Origin: Posidonia oceanica
Taxonomy: Eukaryota; Streptophyta; Magnoliopsida; Alismatales; Posidoniaceae
NCBI GenBank assembly: GCA_037176725.1
Contig: JAZBRS010000074.1
Span: 65,414,001-65,478,000 of the forward strand
DNA length: 64,000 bases
Direction: 5' to 3'
Below the pieces are notes generated by a model. That model was not told the origin of the DNA. It was given only the letters and a program-made list of their open reading frames with translations, and ran no database searches. Below are positions 9,990 to 21,720 of this stretch, one piece after another. A program made the translations under genes and the position numbers. Numbering within the stretch: position 1 is the first letter of the stretch; each line of letters starts with the position of its first letter.

Positions 9990-11668
9990 AATCTGATCGA
10001 GTCGGGAACGATCTCGATCCACATGCACGAGGCACCATCTTCTGTCCCTCCATCAGCATTAGCCCCTGCATCTACATTAGCCCCCCTCATCCCAGCATTG
10101 TCTGCCAGCCCCTCCCGGAACATCCCAATTCGGGGGGCGCCAGAACCTCAGGAATCTACTCTCTCTCTCCCTCCAGGCCTGCTACGTCTGTGGTAGACCC
10201 CTCCGAACTCATTCATGATGTCTCGGAGCCCTTCCCTCTTGCTCTTTATTATGCTACCGTTGCCAGCTCCGAGTCGGGAGTCCATATGATCCGACCGTGT
10301 GCCAGGCCGGGGCGCTCCGCTGCTTGCCCTACCATGCATCCTTAGGCCCCTACCCCTGCCCCTGTATACCTTCAAGCCAGACCTCAGGACCAGACCCCAG
10401 CCTCCTATCTGGGTAGGCCCCCAGTCAGCCTGTTAGCCTGGTCCCAGCCAGGGCCTCCTACAACCTACCAATACCAGCACCCCCTACCCTATTACCCAGC
10501 CAACCCTCCGGTAGCCCCTCTCGTGCTCGAAGCACGGGCCCCTATGGTTATTGACTTAACCTAGGACCCCCATCGCGTACCCTACGACTACGCCACAGAA
10601 ACATGTGCAGAAGTCACGCGATCGGGGAGGGTATACCAGCCCACAGCACCAGTGGTAAGGCCCAGCCGTCCAGCACCCGCTGCACCTCCACTAGCAAGCC
10701 AACCCATAGCACCCCTGCCTGTTAGCCAGCCCACAGCACCCCCAGCATCAAGCCAGCCCCCTGCACCTAGCCCGGTAGAACCAACTCCCAGAGCACCCCC
10801 TCCTGCTGCCAGAAAGCCGCACCACAAAACAGACATCACTTCCCAGCTTAGGAGGGTTAAAGCCGATATATCCATCTGGGACCTTATCCACTCCTCTTCC
10901 GAACACTGTGAGGCTTTTCTCCGAGTGTTCCAAGCTACTCGAGTGTCCCAAGCCATAGAACCCGCGGCCCTGGAGAGCATGGTTGGCGTTATCGCGGAGC
11001 CGCAGATCATCTCTTTCACAAGCGATGAGCTGCCCCCAGCCGGGATTAATCATAACCAACCCTTGTTTGTCACGGTGCAATACAAAAACTTCCGCATTCC
11101 CCTATCACTGGTTGATAACGAGTCAGGCCTTAATGTCTGTCCGTTGCGCACTGCAACCAGGTTCGGATTCAAAGTAGAGGATATCACTCCGGCGATAAAG
11201 GGAATGACAGCTTTTGATAATACGCACCATGACGCTCTAGGGATTCTGATTATTCCTTTGATCATTGGCCTGGTCACCTTCGATGTGGAGTTCTACATTA
11301 TTGACTTGGAGCCTAACTTTAACTTCCTCCTTGGGCGCCCTTGGCTTCACAAGCATCAGGTCATCCCCTCGACCCTCCACCGCATGATCAAGTTTTGCCA
11401 CGGCGACGATGTTATCGTTGTAATGGCAGAAAACTTCGAGAAAGAGCGAATCGAGGCAGTTGCACCCATCTCTTTGCATACTATCCCTTTTGACCTTGAA
11501 CTTTCAGCTTCTTTGTATCGAGTTAATCAGTGCGAGCCGGTTAGCTTTGTACCTGATCTTGAACGTGTCAACTCCTTGGCCATTCACAGCAACCCCTTCC
11601 GGATGGTCAAAAATGTCTGTCACAGGTGGGGCAATGTCAAAGGAGCGCCACTCGGGCGATATGGCTAG
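9990..11668 (+). pseudogene. TAT-1 protease region
   Basis: This follows gag, first through a low-complexity Pro/Ser/Ala linker (frame restored near 10100, stops near 10343 and 10561). The aspartic protease is at about 11050-11400: a LVDNESGLN segment matches the TAT-2 active site LVDNGAGLN, with FDNTHHDALG, and LLGRPWLH near the C-terminal end. In TAT-1 the usual glycine after DN is replaced by Glu, so activity is doubtful. A block near 10850-10980 (ISIWDLIHSSSEH.EAFL) is shared with TAT-2 and precedes the protease. It ends at TAG 11666-11668, after which the same frame stays open; TAT-2 has TAG at the same place. Confidence 0.8.
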
Positions 11669-13640
11669 GGAATCACTGAGCCAGTCAAAGCAGCAGAGCG
11701 AAGAGAGTCTGAAGGCCTTGGATATGATCTGCAGCCCAGTAAAGACAGATGCATACTGCCCAAGGATCAGAAGATGGCCATCCCGCAGTACCTCACTAAC
11801 TTCACCAGTGCAGGTATCCTGGAATCAGGCAGCAGTGAAGCCTCAGCACAGCAGGCGCTATGCCCAAGTTCTCAGCTGCTAGAAGAAGAATGGGTCTACA
11901 TCGAGGACTATTACTCAGATGAAGAGAAGTCTGGTATAGTTGAGGCAGCCCCAACCAGCAATAAGGACCAGCTCAGCGCGACTGTGTCCCAGTCAGTTTG
12001 CTTAGCACTTACCAATGAAGCAACAGATTTGGCAAACCCTGGGGCAGGGCTGACAACTGCCTTTCTTCCTGCAGCATCACCAAAGTTGCCGATAGTCGCA
12101 GCTGCAGCACCAGAACCAGAAGCACGCCCTCTGGCATTATCCGGCAGTCAGCCTGTGGCCGCAGCTGCACCAGCTTGGAAATCACTTTCTCAGGCGGCAC
12201 CGTCAGCCAGATCAGGCGGCAGCGAGACTCAGCCCGCATCGTTGACAGTGCTACAAGAAAGCCAGGCAGCTCAGTCAGGCACACCACTGTCAGCCTCAGC
12301 AGATCTTGCTATGTGGAAGATTCTCGCCGCTGCTACCGGGAGACCACCACTGTCACCCACGGGCACCGACGTTTCATCCCCAAGCATGGCGGCCCAGCCA
12401 TCGGCCCCTCAAAAGAGTGGTTGTGTCTCCCCACCGGCACCAGCAGTAATCCTGGCAGCATATCCAGCAGCAGCCAAGCAGATGCCCCAAGCAGTAGAAA
12501 GCCCAGCAGTCGAGCCAGGGCCGGCCGCAAGTCCGGCAGTCGCTTATTACGTCGACTCACCCTCGGATGAGGAGGCAGGAGCGGCTACTAATGCTCAAAT
12601 TGATTTCTCTATGGGAGACTTGGAGCAATTATTCCAGGAGCAGCTCGCGTCACTAACGCAGGACGTGGCCGAGCATGAGACTGCACAAAAGAAGGGGAAG
12701 GCCGTGGCCACAGATCCCTCTATCATGGTCCTAGAGGAAGATCTAGCGCTCGAGGCACCCATTAGACCAGATGAGCTGATCACCCTGCAGCCAGGGAGTG
12801 GGTCTCGATGGTTTGTGCAATGCATGCCACATATAGGCAAAGCAACAGTAGCAGAGCAAGATGCACTAGCAGTAGAGCATCATGTAGTACAGCATGCAGA
12901 GGTAGGAGAGCACCATGCAGAGTCCCATGCAGAGCACCATGCAGAGTCCCATGCAGAGTCCCATGCAGAGCACCATGCAAAGCCCCATGCAGAGCCCCAT
13001 GCAGAAGAAGGAGAGTCCCATGCAGAGTCCCATGCAGAGCACCATGCAGGGTCCCATGCAGAGTCCCATGCAGAGCACCATGCAGAGTCCCATGCAGAGT
13101 CCCATGCAGAAGAAGCAGAGTCCCATGCAAAGTCCCATGCAGAGTCCCATGCAGAGCACCATGCAGAGTCCCATGTAGAGCCCCATGCAGAGTCCCATGT
13201 AGAGCACCATGCAGTAGAAGTAGCGTCGCATGCAGTAGATGTAGAGCACCATGCAGTAGATGTAGAGTCCCATGCAATAGAAGCAGAGCACCATGCAGTA
13301 GATATAGAGCAACATGCAATAGTAGTAGAGCAACATGCACCTACAGCAGCAGAGCAATATGCACAAGTGGCGGCAATACAGCATATATCGGTAGCGGCAG
13401 AATATGCACGGACAGCAACGCAGCAGTCACCAGCAGTACAGTCAGCAGCAGCAGAGTTAACGGAATCAGCAGAGTCAGAGCAGGCAGAAACAGCTGAGGA
13501 GCTTGCCAGGACGGAGGTCGCGCGCCGAGGGTATAAAAACACTCGAATATGCGTGACCATCCTGAAGCGTCACCAGGGCCAAGCAGCGAAGCACTTGCAC
13601 TCCTTCGATATCTCAGATCCCACATTTGAGAAGGAGATCC
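11669..13640 (+). CDS. TAT-1 linker between protease and RT (polyprotein part)
   Basis: This is in the same frame as protease and RT and open from the TAG at 11666 into RT; the first ATG is at 11774. It is Ala/Pro/Gln-rich and mostly low complexity, but blocks are conserved with TAT-2 (33783-35159, minus): a start near 11774 (the LTNFTSAGIL segment), an acidic EEWV.IEDYYSDEE near 11885, LEQLFQEQLA near 12625, and MVLEE...LI...GS.WFVQC near 12725-12820. In Ogre elements an intron can separate protease from RT, so part of this could be intronic, although it stays open here. It contains an ESHA/EHHA repeat (12853-13345) that TAT-2 lacks. No known domain is recognised. Confidence 0.6.
12853..13345 (+). 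repeat. 12-bp coding minisatellite (ESHA/EHHA tetrapeptides)
   Basis: Repeats of GAGTCCCATGCA or GAGCACCATGCA encode Glu-Ser-His-Ala or Glu-His-His-Ala. About 25 near-perfect units lie in 12907-13212, with degenerate units on both sides to 13345. Because 12 is a multiple of 3, all six frames stay open, which produces spurious long ORFs on the minus strand. Confidence 0.9.
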
Positions 13641-15363
13641 TCTCAGAACTTATTGCATATGGAGAGGAGGATGATACAGGCGAAGTTGAGAATGATGAGC
13701 CATCACCTGAGTTCCGGCCCCACAACGACGATCCAGAAGGCCCCAACCTCCATGTCGAAGAGGAGACAGAGGTTGTCAGCATTGGCACAGCAGAAGAAGT
13801 CAGAGAGGTCCGCATCAGCGCCCTTCTGTCGCCCCAAGCTAGAGCAGAATTCATCGCATTCTTGAAGGAGTATGCGGATGTCTTTGCCTGGAGCTACGAG
13901 GATATGGTGGGCCTTGACATTAAAATAGTTGTGCACAATCTGCCCTTAGACACAGATGCAAGGCCAGTAAAGCAGAAGCTAAGGCGATGGCGACCGCAGT
14001 GGCTACTTATGATCAAAGAGGAGATCATGAAGCAGCACGGCGTTAACTTCCTCAAGGTTGTCCTTTACCCTGAGTGGCTTGCAAATGTCGTCCCAGTGCC
14101 CAAAAAAGACAGACGAGTCCGCATGTGCATCGACTATCGGAACCTAAACAAGGCGAGTCCCAAGGATGATTTTCCACTACCGTATAATGACATCCTGGTC
14201 GATAATACCGCAGGGCACAAGATGCTCTCTTTCATGGACGGCTTCTCTGGCTATAATCATATTAGAATGGCAGAAGAGGATATGGAGAAAACATCATTCA
14301 TCACCCCTTGGGGTGTCTTCTGCTATCAAGTTATGCCATTTGGGTTGAAGAATGCTGACGCAACCTATCAGAGGGCCATGACTGCACTTTTCCACGACCT
14401 CATGCATCAAGAAGTTGAGGTATACGTGGACGATATGATTGCCAAGACCAAAGAGCCTGAGGATCATCTTGCCTGCTTAAGGAAGCTCTTTGACCGCCTG
14501 CGAAAGTACAAGTTGCACCTTAACCCCAGTAAATGCGTATTTGGGGTATCTTCTGGCAAACTCCTAGGCTACATTGTTAGCCAGAGGGGGATTGAAGTGG
14601 ACCTGATAAAAGCAAAAACCATCGTGGATATGCCACCCCCCAGGACAGAGAAAGAAGTCCGAGACCTGCTCGGACGCCTGCAATATATTAGTCGGTTCAT
14701 TGCTCAGCTCACGCCTATATGCGAACCGATCTTCAAGCTCCTGAAGAAGAATGCACAGATCAGCTGGAGCGAAAAGTGCCAGGCCGCCGTAGACAAGATT
14801 AAGCAGCTTCTGACCAAGCCTCCTGTGTTGGTCCCTCCCACGCCTGGGAGACCTCTGCTTCTCTACCTCTCTACCACCCAGCATTCCATGGGCGCCGTCT
14901 TGAGCCAGCATGATGAATCTGGTAGAAAGGAGCACATAATTTATTACCTGAGCAAGAAATTCATTGACTGCGAAGCCAGGTATAGCACAATGGAGAAGAC
15001 CTGCCTTTCCCTCTTCTGGGCTGCACAGAAGCTGAGGCATTACATGATGGCATACCCAGTCCGGCTCCTATGCCGACACGACCCCATCAAGTTCCTCTTC
15101 CAGAAGCCAGCAATGGTAGGCAGATGCGTCAAGTGGCAAGTGTTGTTGTCTCAGTACGACATCACCTTTGTCATGCAGCGCGCCATGAAGGGCCAAGCCA
15201 TGGCAGATCACCTTGCAGACTTTCCTTTGCCTGAATACCAACCTCTCCAGATGCAGTTCCCAGATGAGGACATTCTCTTTACAATGGAAGACACTGAAGA
15301 GAAGGACCCCGAAGACTTAGAGCATTGGCAGTTGTACTTTGATGGCGCTGTCAAAAGAAGGGT
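13641..15363 (+). CDS. pol: TAT-1 reverse transcriptase and first RNase H
   Basis: This copies the element RNA into DNA. The RT core is about 14030-14560: VLYPEWLANVVPVPKKD, CIDYRNLNKA, FPLP, then LSFMDGFSGY (the usual D is kept), MPFGLKNA, and the catalytic YVDD near 14422-14436. The first RNase H follows at about 14830-15200. Its first catalytic Asp is replaced (YLSTTQHS where active enzymes have a DAS-type motif), as expected in the Tat lineage where this copy is a degenerate tether. The segment before RT (13690-13900) is conserved with TAT-2. There are no stops in this stretch; the frame is lost at about 15360 within the next RNase H. Confidence 0.92.
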
Positions 15364-15756
15364 TGAGGCATACGTGCGGTGTTGACTACACCGCAGGGGC
15401 AGATGATCCCCTTTACAAGGAAGCTGACCTTCAAGTGCACTAACAATGAAGCAGAATATGAAGCATGCATTCTAGGATTGAAGGTCGCACTTGAGCATGA
15501 GGCACAGAAGTTGCATGTGCACGGCGATGCCATGCTAGTGATTTCCTAAGTGAATGGCGATTGGAGAACAAAGGATCCAAAGTTAGTGCCATATCACGAA
15601 TACCTGCTGAAGCTGATAGAGCAGTTTGCAAGCATCTGCTTCTCGTATATGAATAGAGTAAGGAACGCATATGCAGATGCATTGGCGACCTTGGCGTCCT
15701 GGCTCAGTATACCTGAAGACCGAGCAGTGGATGTATCAGTTACATGCATAGAATAG
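15334..15756 (+). pseudogene. TAT-1 archaeal-type RNase H (aRNH), frameshifted
   Basis: This second RNase H, typical of Tat elements, should remove the RNA template. The catalytic set is visible: FDGA near 15345, NNEAEYEA near 15446, HGDAM near 15522, and NAYADAL near 15665. Compared with TAT-2 (31590-31980, minus), the frame changes at about 15360-15378, so the first Asp and the rest are in different frames. TAA at 15547 and TAG at 15754 both replace glutamines kept in TAT-2. Confidence 0.85.
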
Positions 15757-15945
15757 CCTGCGCATTGCATGAGCATAGAGGAGGCAGATTCAGCAGAAGA
15801 GCAGCCTTGGTACTGTGACATTAAAGCATTCCTCGAGTCTGGCAGCCACCCACCTGGCACCTCAGTGGCAGATAGAAGAACTTTGGCGCATCTGGCGTCA
15901 AAGTACGTATTAGGGGCAGGGCAGCTATACAGAAGGTCATACAGC

Positions 15946-17049
15946 TAGATGCTCCTGCGCTGCTTAAGCAAGTCAGAGGCCGACACCCTTATGCTCCAAG
16001 TCCATGCAGGGACTTGTGGTCCGCATATGAATGGAGTGCTGCTGGCCAAGAAGATAATGTTGCAAGGCTATTTCTGGTCAACCATGGAGGCAGACTGCTG
16101 CCAATTTGTACGTAGATGCCACAACTGCCAAATCCATGGTAATCTTATGCACGCACCCCCACAGGAATTGCATAGCATGTCCTCGCCATGGCCCTTCTCC
16201 ACCTGGGGGATGGATGTCATTGGCGCTATACATCCTGCAGCATCGAATGGTCATCGCTTCATCCTGGTAGCGATAGATTATTTCACTAAGTGGGTGGAAG
16301 CAGCCTCCTACAAGGCAGTCACAGTTGCGGTGACAGAGAAGTTTATCAGAAATAACATCGTCACCTGTTATGGGGTCCCGCATGCAATCATCTCTGACAA
16401 TGGCCCGAATTTTATTGCAAAGAGGATCAAGGAATAACTGCAGAAGCATCAGATCAAGCATCATAGATCCTAGCCGTATCGGCCCTATATGAATGGAGCA
16501 GTGGAGTCTACCAACAAAAACATTGTGAAGATAATGAAGAAGATGGCAGAAACCTAGAGAGATTGGCATGATAAGCTCCCGTACGCACTCTGGGCGTACA
16601 GAACATCAGTGCGGACCTCTACAGGAGCTACCCCTTATTCGCTGGCATATGGCATGGAAGTAGTGCTGCCCGTCGAAGTAGAAATCCCTTCACTGCGAAT
16701 CCTACGAGAAGCAGAGCTGGAAGAAGTAGAATGGGTCGATGACCGCTGCGCCCAGCTTAACCTGATAGACGAGCACAGATTGCAAGTAATGCATAATGCT
16801 CACTGCTACCAGAAGCGTATGGCAAGAGCATACCTAAAGAAGGTGCGACCCAGGAGCTTCCAGCCAGGTGACCTTGTCTTGCAAGCCATCCACTTGCCAG
16901 ACGGTCGAGGCAAATTCCGACCCAACTGGCGTGGCCCCTTTGTGGTCAAGCAGGCATTCTCAAGTGGTGCAGCCATTCTTGAGGACATGGATCAGACTGG
17001 GCAGTCAGAGCCGGTCAATGCATGCTACCTCAAGAAATACTATCAATAG
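15946..17049 (+). pseudogene. TAT-1 integrase (several stops)
   Basis: This would insert the cDNA into the genome. The HHCC zinc finger is at about 15990-16130 (H...H, then CHNC). The catalytic core has D in WGMDVIG (near 16210), D in ISDNG (near 16392) and E in NGAVES (near 16494). The C-terminal GPF-type module (NWRGPFVV) is near 16925 and the end YLKKYYQ is followed by TAG. Stops at 15946, 16435, about 16471 and about 16555 interrupt it. The 15946 stop replaces a glutamine of TAT-2. It is in frame with aRNH upstream, so it was part of one polyprotein. Confidence 0.9.
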
Positions 17050-18565
17050 CCTGGCCCCAACCTTGCAGGGCATTTCCTTCCATCCTACCCTTTGCATCTT
17101 CTCTTCCTTGTACATCCTCCCTGCATCCCAATCTCGTCCCTTGCATTCCCACATTCTCTGCATATAGCCTTGCATTCTCTATCTCTTCCTGCATACTTCC
17201 AGCAAAAATAAAAAATTCCTGCAAAAATCATGCATTGCATCAAGCCCGATGATGAAATCGGACGTGCTGCCTGCTTTGGAAGGAATCTACCCTGCCTCAC
17301 CTGACACTACTTAAGCGTCTTAGCTAGTGAGGGAGCCACCTTTCAAATGAGAACAGGCGAAACAACGAAACCACTTAGGACTTGCGCCTCCCGAGGGAGA
17401 TAAAATGCTAGGACGTGAGCAAATGTGAGCATAAAAGATATGTCTGAGCATGGGCACAAAAGAAAAGCAATAGAAGGCGAAGGCAGAAGCAAGCCCTAGA
17501 GATAGAGGCGTGTAGCATAACCCTGTCCCTCCGAACTGCTTCGAAGATGATCCAACATTCAGCACCTGGGAGCCCCGAATCCACTTCAAAACCCCAGCGC
17601 CCATTACCTCTAAGCCTGGGATAGCGGAAGCTTGCAAAAAAAAGAAGAAAAGAAAAAGCAAAGCAAAAAGCAAAAAAAAGAGAAAGCAAAAAGAAAAGAA
17701 GCAAAAAAAAGAGAAGGAGTGAAAATAAAAAGCAACTCCAGAAAGAAAAAAGGCAAGCAGCGCAATCCCATCCCTTACCTGCCTTAGAGATGAACAACTT
17801 GCGCCTGGGGAATCCACAAGCCCTGCGAAGCCTTTAAACTCAGCAAAGCCTAGCAAGCAGCTCCCCAACTCCAACTTGGTGCCCATTGCCTCCAAGTTAG
17901 GGATAGGGGAAACCTACATGCCTATGAGGGAGCCAAAACGATGCAAAAGAGTAGGTGTAGGTCCTTGCGAGTTTGGTCTGGAGCCCGTCCTCATCACCCA
18001 CCACCCCCGCACTACAAATAACCCCCTCCTAAGCGCCACCAGCAAGTTAAGAGTTCGAGTAGAGTCCAGTGAGTCAAGGACCCCTCTCTTCCTCTACAGC
18101 AGGCACCAAGCACTCCTTATGCTGAGGGCTACAGCATATAAGCTAAGTCATGCACACATCTATAGCATCTATTGTAAGCCTTGCACATATCTGCGCATAC
18201 CAAGCATAAACCATGCATGCATGCATAACATAAGTCCTTTCTTTTCTTCTACCTTCCCGCTCTGCAAAACTTGGCCCGGCGTTGAGACAGTACTTCTATC
18301 TAGCGTGCGCCGACCGTCTCCCGGCTGCACTGGTCCAAAGCTTCGACCAACCACTTGCCCCAGCAGAGCTTCCCCTAGTCTAAATATGCCTTATATCTAC
18401 ACTCTGAATGCTATCTGCTGAGCTTGATATAACTACTGTGTTAATTTTGAAATGATGCCCTCTACCTGCCAAGTGTTGTATGCTTATACCTAAACTGATG
18501 AACTGCAACTCTGTTTACAGGTACCTGAGCTTTCTGCACCAGCAGCCTGCACGTACACTCCTACG
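17050..18565 (+). other. Non-coding region between integrase and the PMD-like ORF of TAT-1
   Basis: No supported gene. The 17320-17420 part (GGGAGCCACCTTTCA, then GAGGGAGATAAAATGCTAGGACG) recurs in TAT-2 on the minus strand around 29899-30010. A phrase like CCATTACCTC.AAG.TGGGATAG occurs twice in TAT-1 (17605, 17883) and in TAT-2 near 29660. There is an A-rich stretch at 17637-17745. A CTGTTTACAG acceptor-like site lies before 18520. Confidence 0.6.
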
Positions 18566-19768
18566 ATGGGCTACCCGACTTTGGTCACTCCCATGCACTG
18601 TTCAGATGCCTTGCGAGAGTGGGTTGGCAGACTCACTGAAGCTGATCGCAAGAGGCTGTGCACTTGGGGGATTCCCTCTAAACTTCTGAAAGCAGCAGAT
18701 GTTGAAGTGAGCCCGCACGTCCCATGTGCTGCAGTAAGATTCTGGAAGCCAGCACATCACGTCTTCCACTTCGGCAGGACGGAGCTAACTCCTACGCTTG
18801 AGGAGGTGTGCCGGATCTGCGGCTTCTTTGCAATTATGGGACCCCCAATCTTTATGAGGCGTGATGGATATGCTGCGGTCCTGAGCCAGCTGACTGGGCT
18901 CTCTGTTAAGCGCGTCCAGCAAAAACTTATCTGCACCAGTGGGCCCATGCCCCTGCTTCGCCTAGAGTACTTTGATGCTGTTATGGAGAAGCGCGCTGAA
19001 CTTGGAGACAAGCTGTGGCTCCAGGGATTCATCGTCTGCTTCCTAGGCGAGCTGATCTTCACGCATGGCAGGATGATGGTTGCAATCGAGATTGCTGAGA
19101 TTGCACTTGCAGTGGTGACCCAGCACATCGACCTAGCACCAGTCGTCCTCGTAGAGACATACCGCAGGCTAGACCGCATTGTGCATCGCTGCCGTCAGTT
19201 CCACGGCTGCGGAGTGCTTGTGCAGATCTGGCTAGCTGCACACCTGGAGATGGACCTCCTGTGCCCTCAGAGGCATGCTATTGAAACCTACTGCAGCAGC
19301 GGCCATGCAAGAACTATAAAGACTGTGCCAGAAGAGTACCAAAAGCTATCTGAGCTGACAGATGATGCAGTAACTTGGCGGATCATCCCATCTGTAGCAG
19401 AGCCCTTTACTGTATTCTTCGATGCTCGCGATACGCGGCTCGTAGTGCTGCCAGGATTCACCGGGGGTGTGGAGTACCACCCTATCCGGGTTATGTGGTA
19501 GTTTGGCTACCGGCAGGGCGCATTCATTGATAGCACCGCGTCCAGACTCATGCAGCCATACCCCTTCAGCACGATAGCATCCACAACAGTGCTAGCAGAC
19601 CTAATGCGGCACGGGGTCAAATCCACTGATATTGCAGCTGTGAAGGGTTCGGGATGTACTTCTGAGTACGTCACCAAGGTGCAGGGACTCTGGCCCCTCA
19701 GCGGGATTCCTCCTGGCGCCCCTCAGTTTTCTAACTCCTGCCCAGCAAAGAAGGCCTGGCATAACTAA
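18566..19768 (+). pseudogene. Plant-mobile-domain-like ORF of TAT-1, sense, intronless
   Basis: About 400 codons starting at ATG 18566. It is open for 311 codons, then TAG at 19499-19501, then open again in the same frame to 19768. The segment FWKPAHHVFHFG...LTPTLEEVCRICGF resembles the start of the plant mobile domain (PF10536 type), known in transposons and in the host MAIN/MAIL genes; the assignment is by motif only. A close paralogue is encoded at 27316-28772 with two introns. Here the matching joins are contiguous: ATG-GGC at the start, and GTGCAG-ATCTGG near 19223. The TAG lies at the same site as in the paralogue. It is the same strand as pol, 1.5 kb after integrase, so it is an extra ORF of the element. 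Confidence 0.65.
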
Positions 19769-20279
19769 GCACCTATGCAGTTGTTTGCTTGTATAGTTCT
19801 TCTTGAATCAAGCTGTATCTTTTGGCCTGTCAGAGGCGTGTAACCAGAGATTCACTCAATACAAAGACATTTCACGCCATTTGTTTGTGTTGCATGCCTT
19901 GCCTATTTGCATATCTGTTCCTGTTAGGATGTTACAGGACCTGCATCAAGCACCTCAGAGCATTAGCCCATGCAGACAACCTGAAGCAGCCCCGCAAAAA
20001 GTCTAAGAACAGCTCCCCTGCAAGCACCATGCAATCAGTAGCCTCAGCAGGAGAGTTGCAGCAAAGCCCTTGCAATCAGCATGCACGCAAAGAACCCTGC
20101 TGATCCATGCACTACTGCTACCCCTTGCCCAGTTTGCTCTGGGCTGGCACCCCTAACTGCTCGCTTGGCAAACGCGTTAGTTTTGTCTGCATTTTCTTTT
20201 TTTTTGGTACTAAGGGCGCTTCAGTTGTCAGGGGCATCTTTTTAGCTACCCTCTGGTATCGCTTTTCCCTTTTTTTCCT
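19769..20279 (+). other. 3' UTR of TAT-1 before the array
   Basis: No gene. Positions 20140-20260 hold single copies of words that are tandemly repeated in TAT-C: GGGCTGGCACCCCTAACTGC, TTGGCAAACGCGTTAG, and GGGCGCTTCAGTTGTCAGGG. Confidence 0.6.
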
Positions 20280-21720
20280 TTCTGCTTGCTTCCTCAGGCG
20301 AGGACAAGCTCTTCTCGGACCCCGTATGCTCGGAGTCCTGCCCTGTATCCTCGCGTGAGGATCAGCCCTTGCGTGGCTTCGCTCCGTGCGGACGAGGCCC
20401 ACGCTTGCCTGCCTCCTTTCCCTTCCTGCTTATCCTCGGGCGAGGATAAGTATTTTGTCTTTCTTGCTTGTCCTCGTGCGGGGACAAGCCTTTTTCCATT
20501 TTGCGTGGCTCCGCTCCGTGCGGACGGTGTCCCGCGCGCTTGCTTCCCCAGACGGGGACAAGCTTCTTTCTTCTGCCTCTCCTACTTGTCCTCGTGCGAG
20601 GATAAGCCTTTTTTCTTTTCTGCGTGACTTCCCTTCGTGCGGACGGGGTCCTGCACGCTTCCTTCCTCGGGTGAGAACAAGCTTCTTTCTTCTATCCCTC
20701 CTGCTTGCTTCCTCGGGCGAGGACAAGCCCTTTTTCCTTTTTGCTTGCTTCCTTGGGTGAGGACAAGCTTTGTGCAGCTCCACGCGGATGGAGTTTTCCT
20801 GTTCCTCGGGCGAGGATCAAGCTTGCTTACTCCTCGACCAAGGATAAGCATATGCGTGCCTCTGCTTGCTCCTCGGGCGAGGACAAGCTCTTCTCAGACT
20901 CCGTATGCTCGGTGTCCTTCCCTATATCCTCATGCGAGGATCAGCCCTTGCGTGGCTTCGCTCCGTGCGGACGATGCCCATGCTTGCCCTCCCCCTTTTC
21001 CTTCCTGCTTATCCTCATGCGAGGATAAGACTTTTGTCTTTCTTGCTTGTCCTTGTGCAAGGACAAGCCTTTTTTCGTTTTGCGTGACTTCCCTCTGTGC
21101 GGACGGGGTCCAGCGCGCTTGCTTCCCCGGGCGGGGACAAGCTTCTTTCTTCTGCCTCTCCTGCTTGTCCTCGTGCGAGGATAAGCCTTTTTCCTTTTCT
21201 GCGTGACTTCGCTCTGTGCGGACGAGGTCCCGCGTGCTTGCTTCCTCAGGCGAGGACAAGCTTCTTTCTTCTTTCCCTCCTGCTCGTTTCCCTAGCCAGG
21301 GACGAGCCCCCTGTCTATCCCTCGGGGCTCGGGTCAGACTGCTGCTTGTTTCCTCAGGCGAGGACAAGCCCCCCAAGGATTCCGTCCGTGCGGAATCCCC
21401 CACTTGCTTCCTCGGGCGAGGACAAGCTCTTCTCGGACCCCGTATGCTCGGTGTCCTGCCCTATATCCTCGTGCGAGGATCAGCCCTTGCGTGGCCTCAT
21501 TCCGTGCGGACGATGCCCACGCTTGCCAACCTCCTTTCTTTTCTTGCTTGCTCCTCGGGTGAGGACAAGCTCTTCTCAGACCCCGTATGCTCGGAGTCCT
21601 GCCCTATATCCTCGTGCGAGGATCAGCTCTTGCGTGGCCTCGTTCCGTGCAGACGATGCCCACGCTTGCCAACCCCCTTTCTTTTCTTGCTTGCTTCCTC
21701 AGGCGAGGACAAGCTGCTCC
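20280..21720 (+). repeat. 3' UTR tandem array of TAT-1 (hairpin units)
   Basis: Units contain GCTT(C/G)(T)CCTCGGGCGAGGACAAGC or CTTATCCTCGTGCGAGGATAAG and spacers such as TTTCCTTTCTGCGTGACTTCGCTC and GTGCGGAC. Almost every unit is a near-perfect hairpin (CTTGTCCTCG...CGAGGACAAG). Higher-order repeats of about 530-570 bp recur (compare 20290-20420, 20880-21010, 21410-21540). Long open frames on both strands here are by-products of the repeat. Confidence 0.9.

Noticed and set aside
12780..13560. Minus-strand and other-frame ORFs of up to 226 codons over the ESHA repeat
   Set aside because: A 12-bp repeat keeps all frames open. The + frame is the real one because it joins protease and RT and is conserved on both sides.
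17320..17895. Minus-strand ORF of 191 codons with a Phe/Leu-rich stretch
   Set aside because: It reads the A-rich tract backwards; the hydrophobic run is a composition effect, not a membrane protein.
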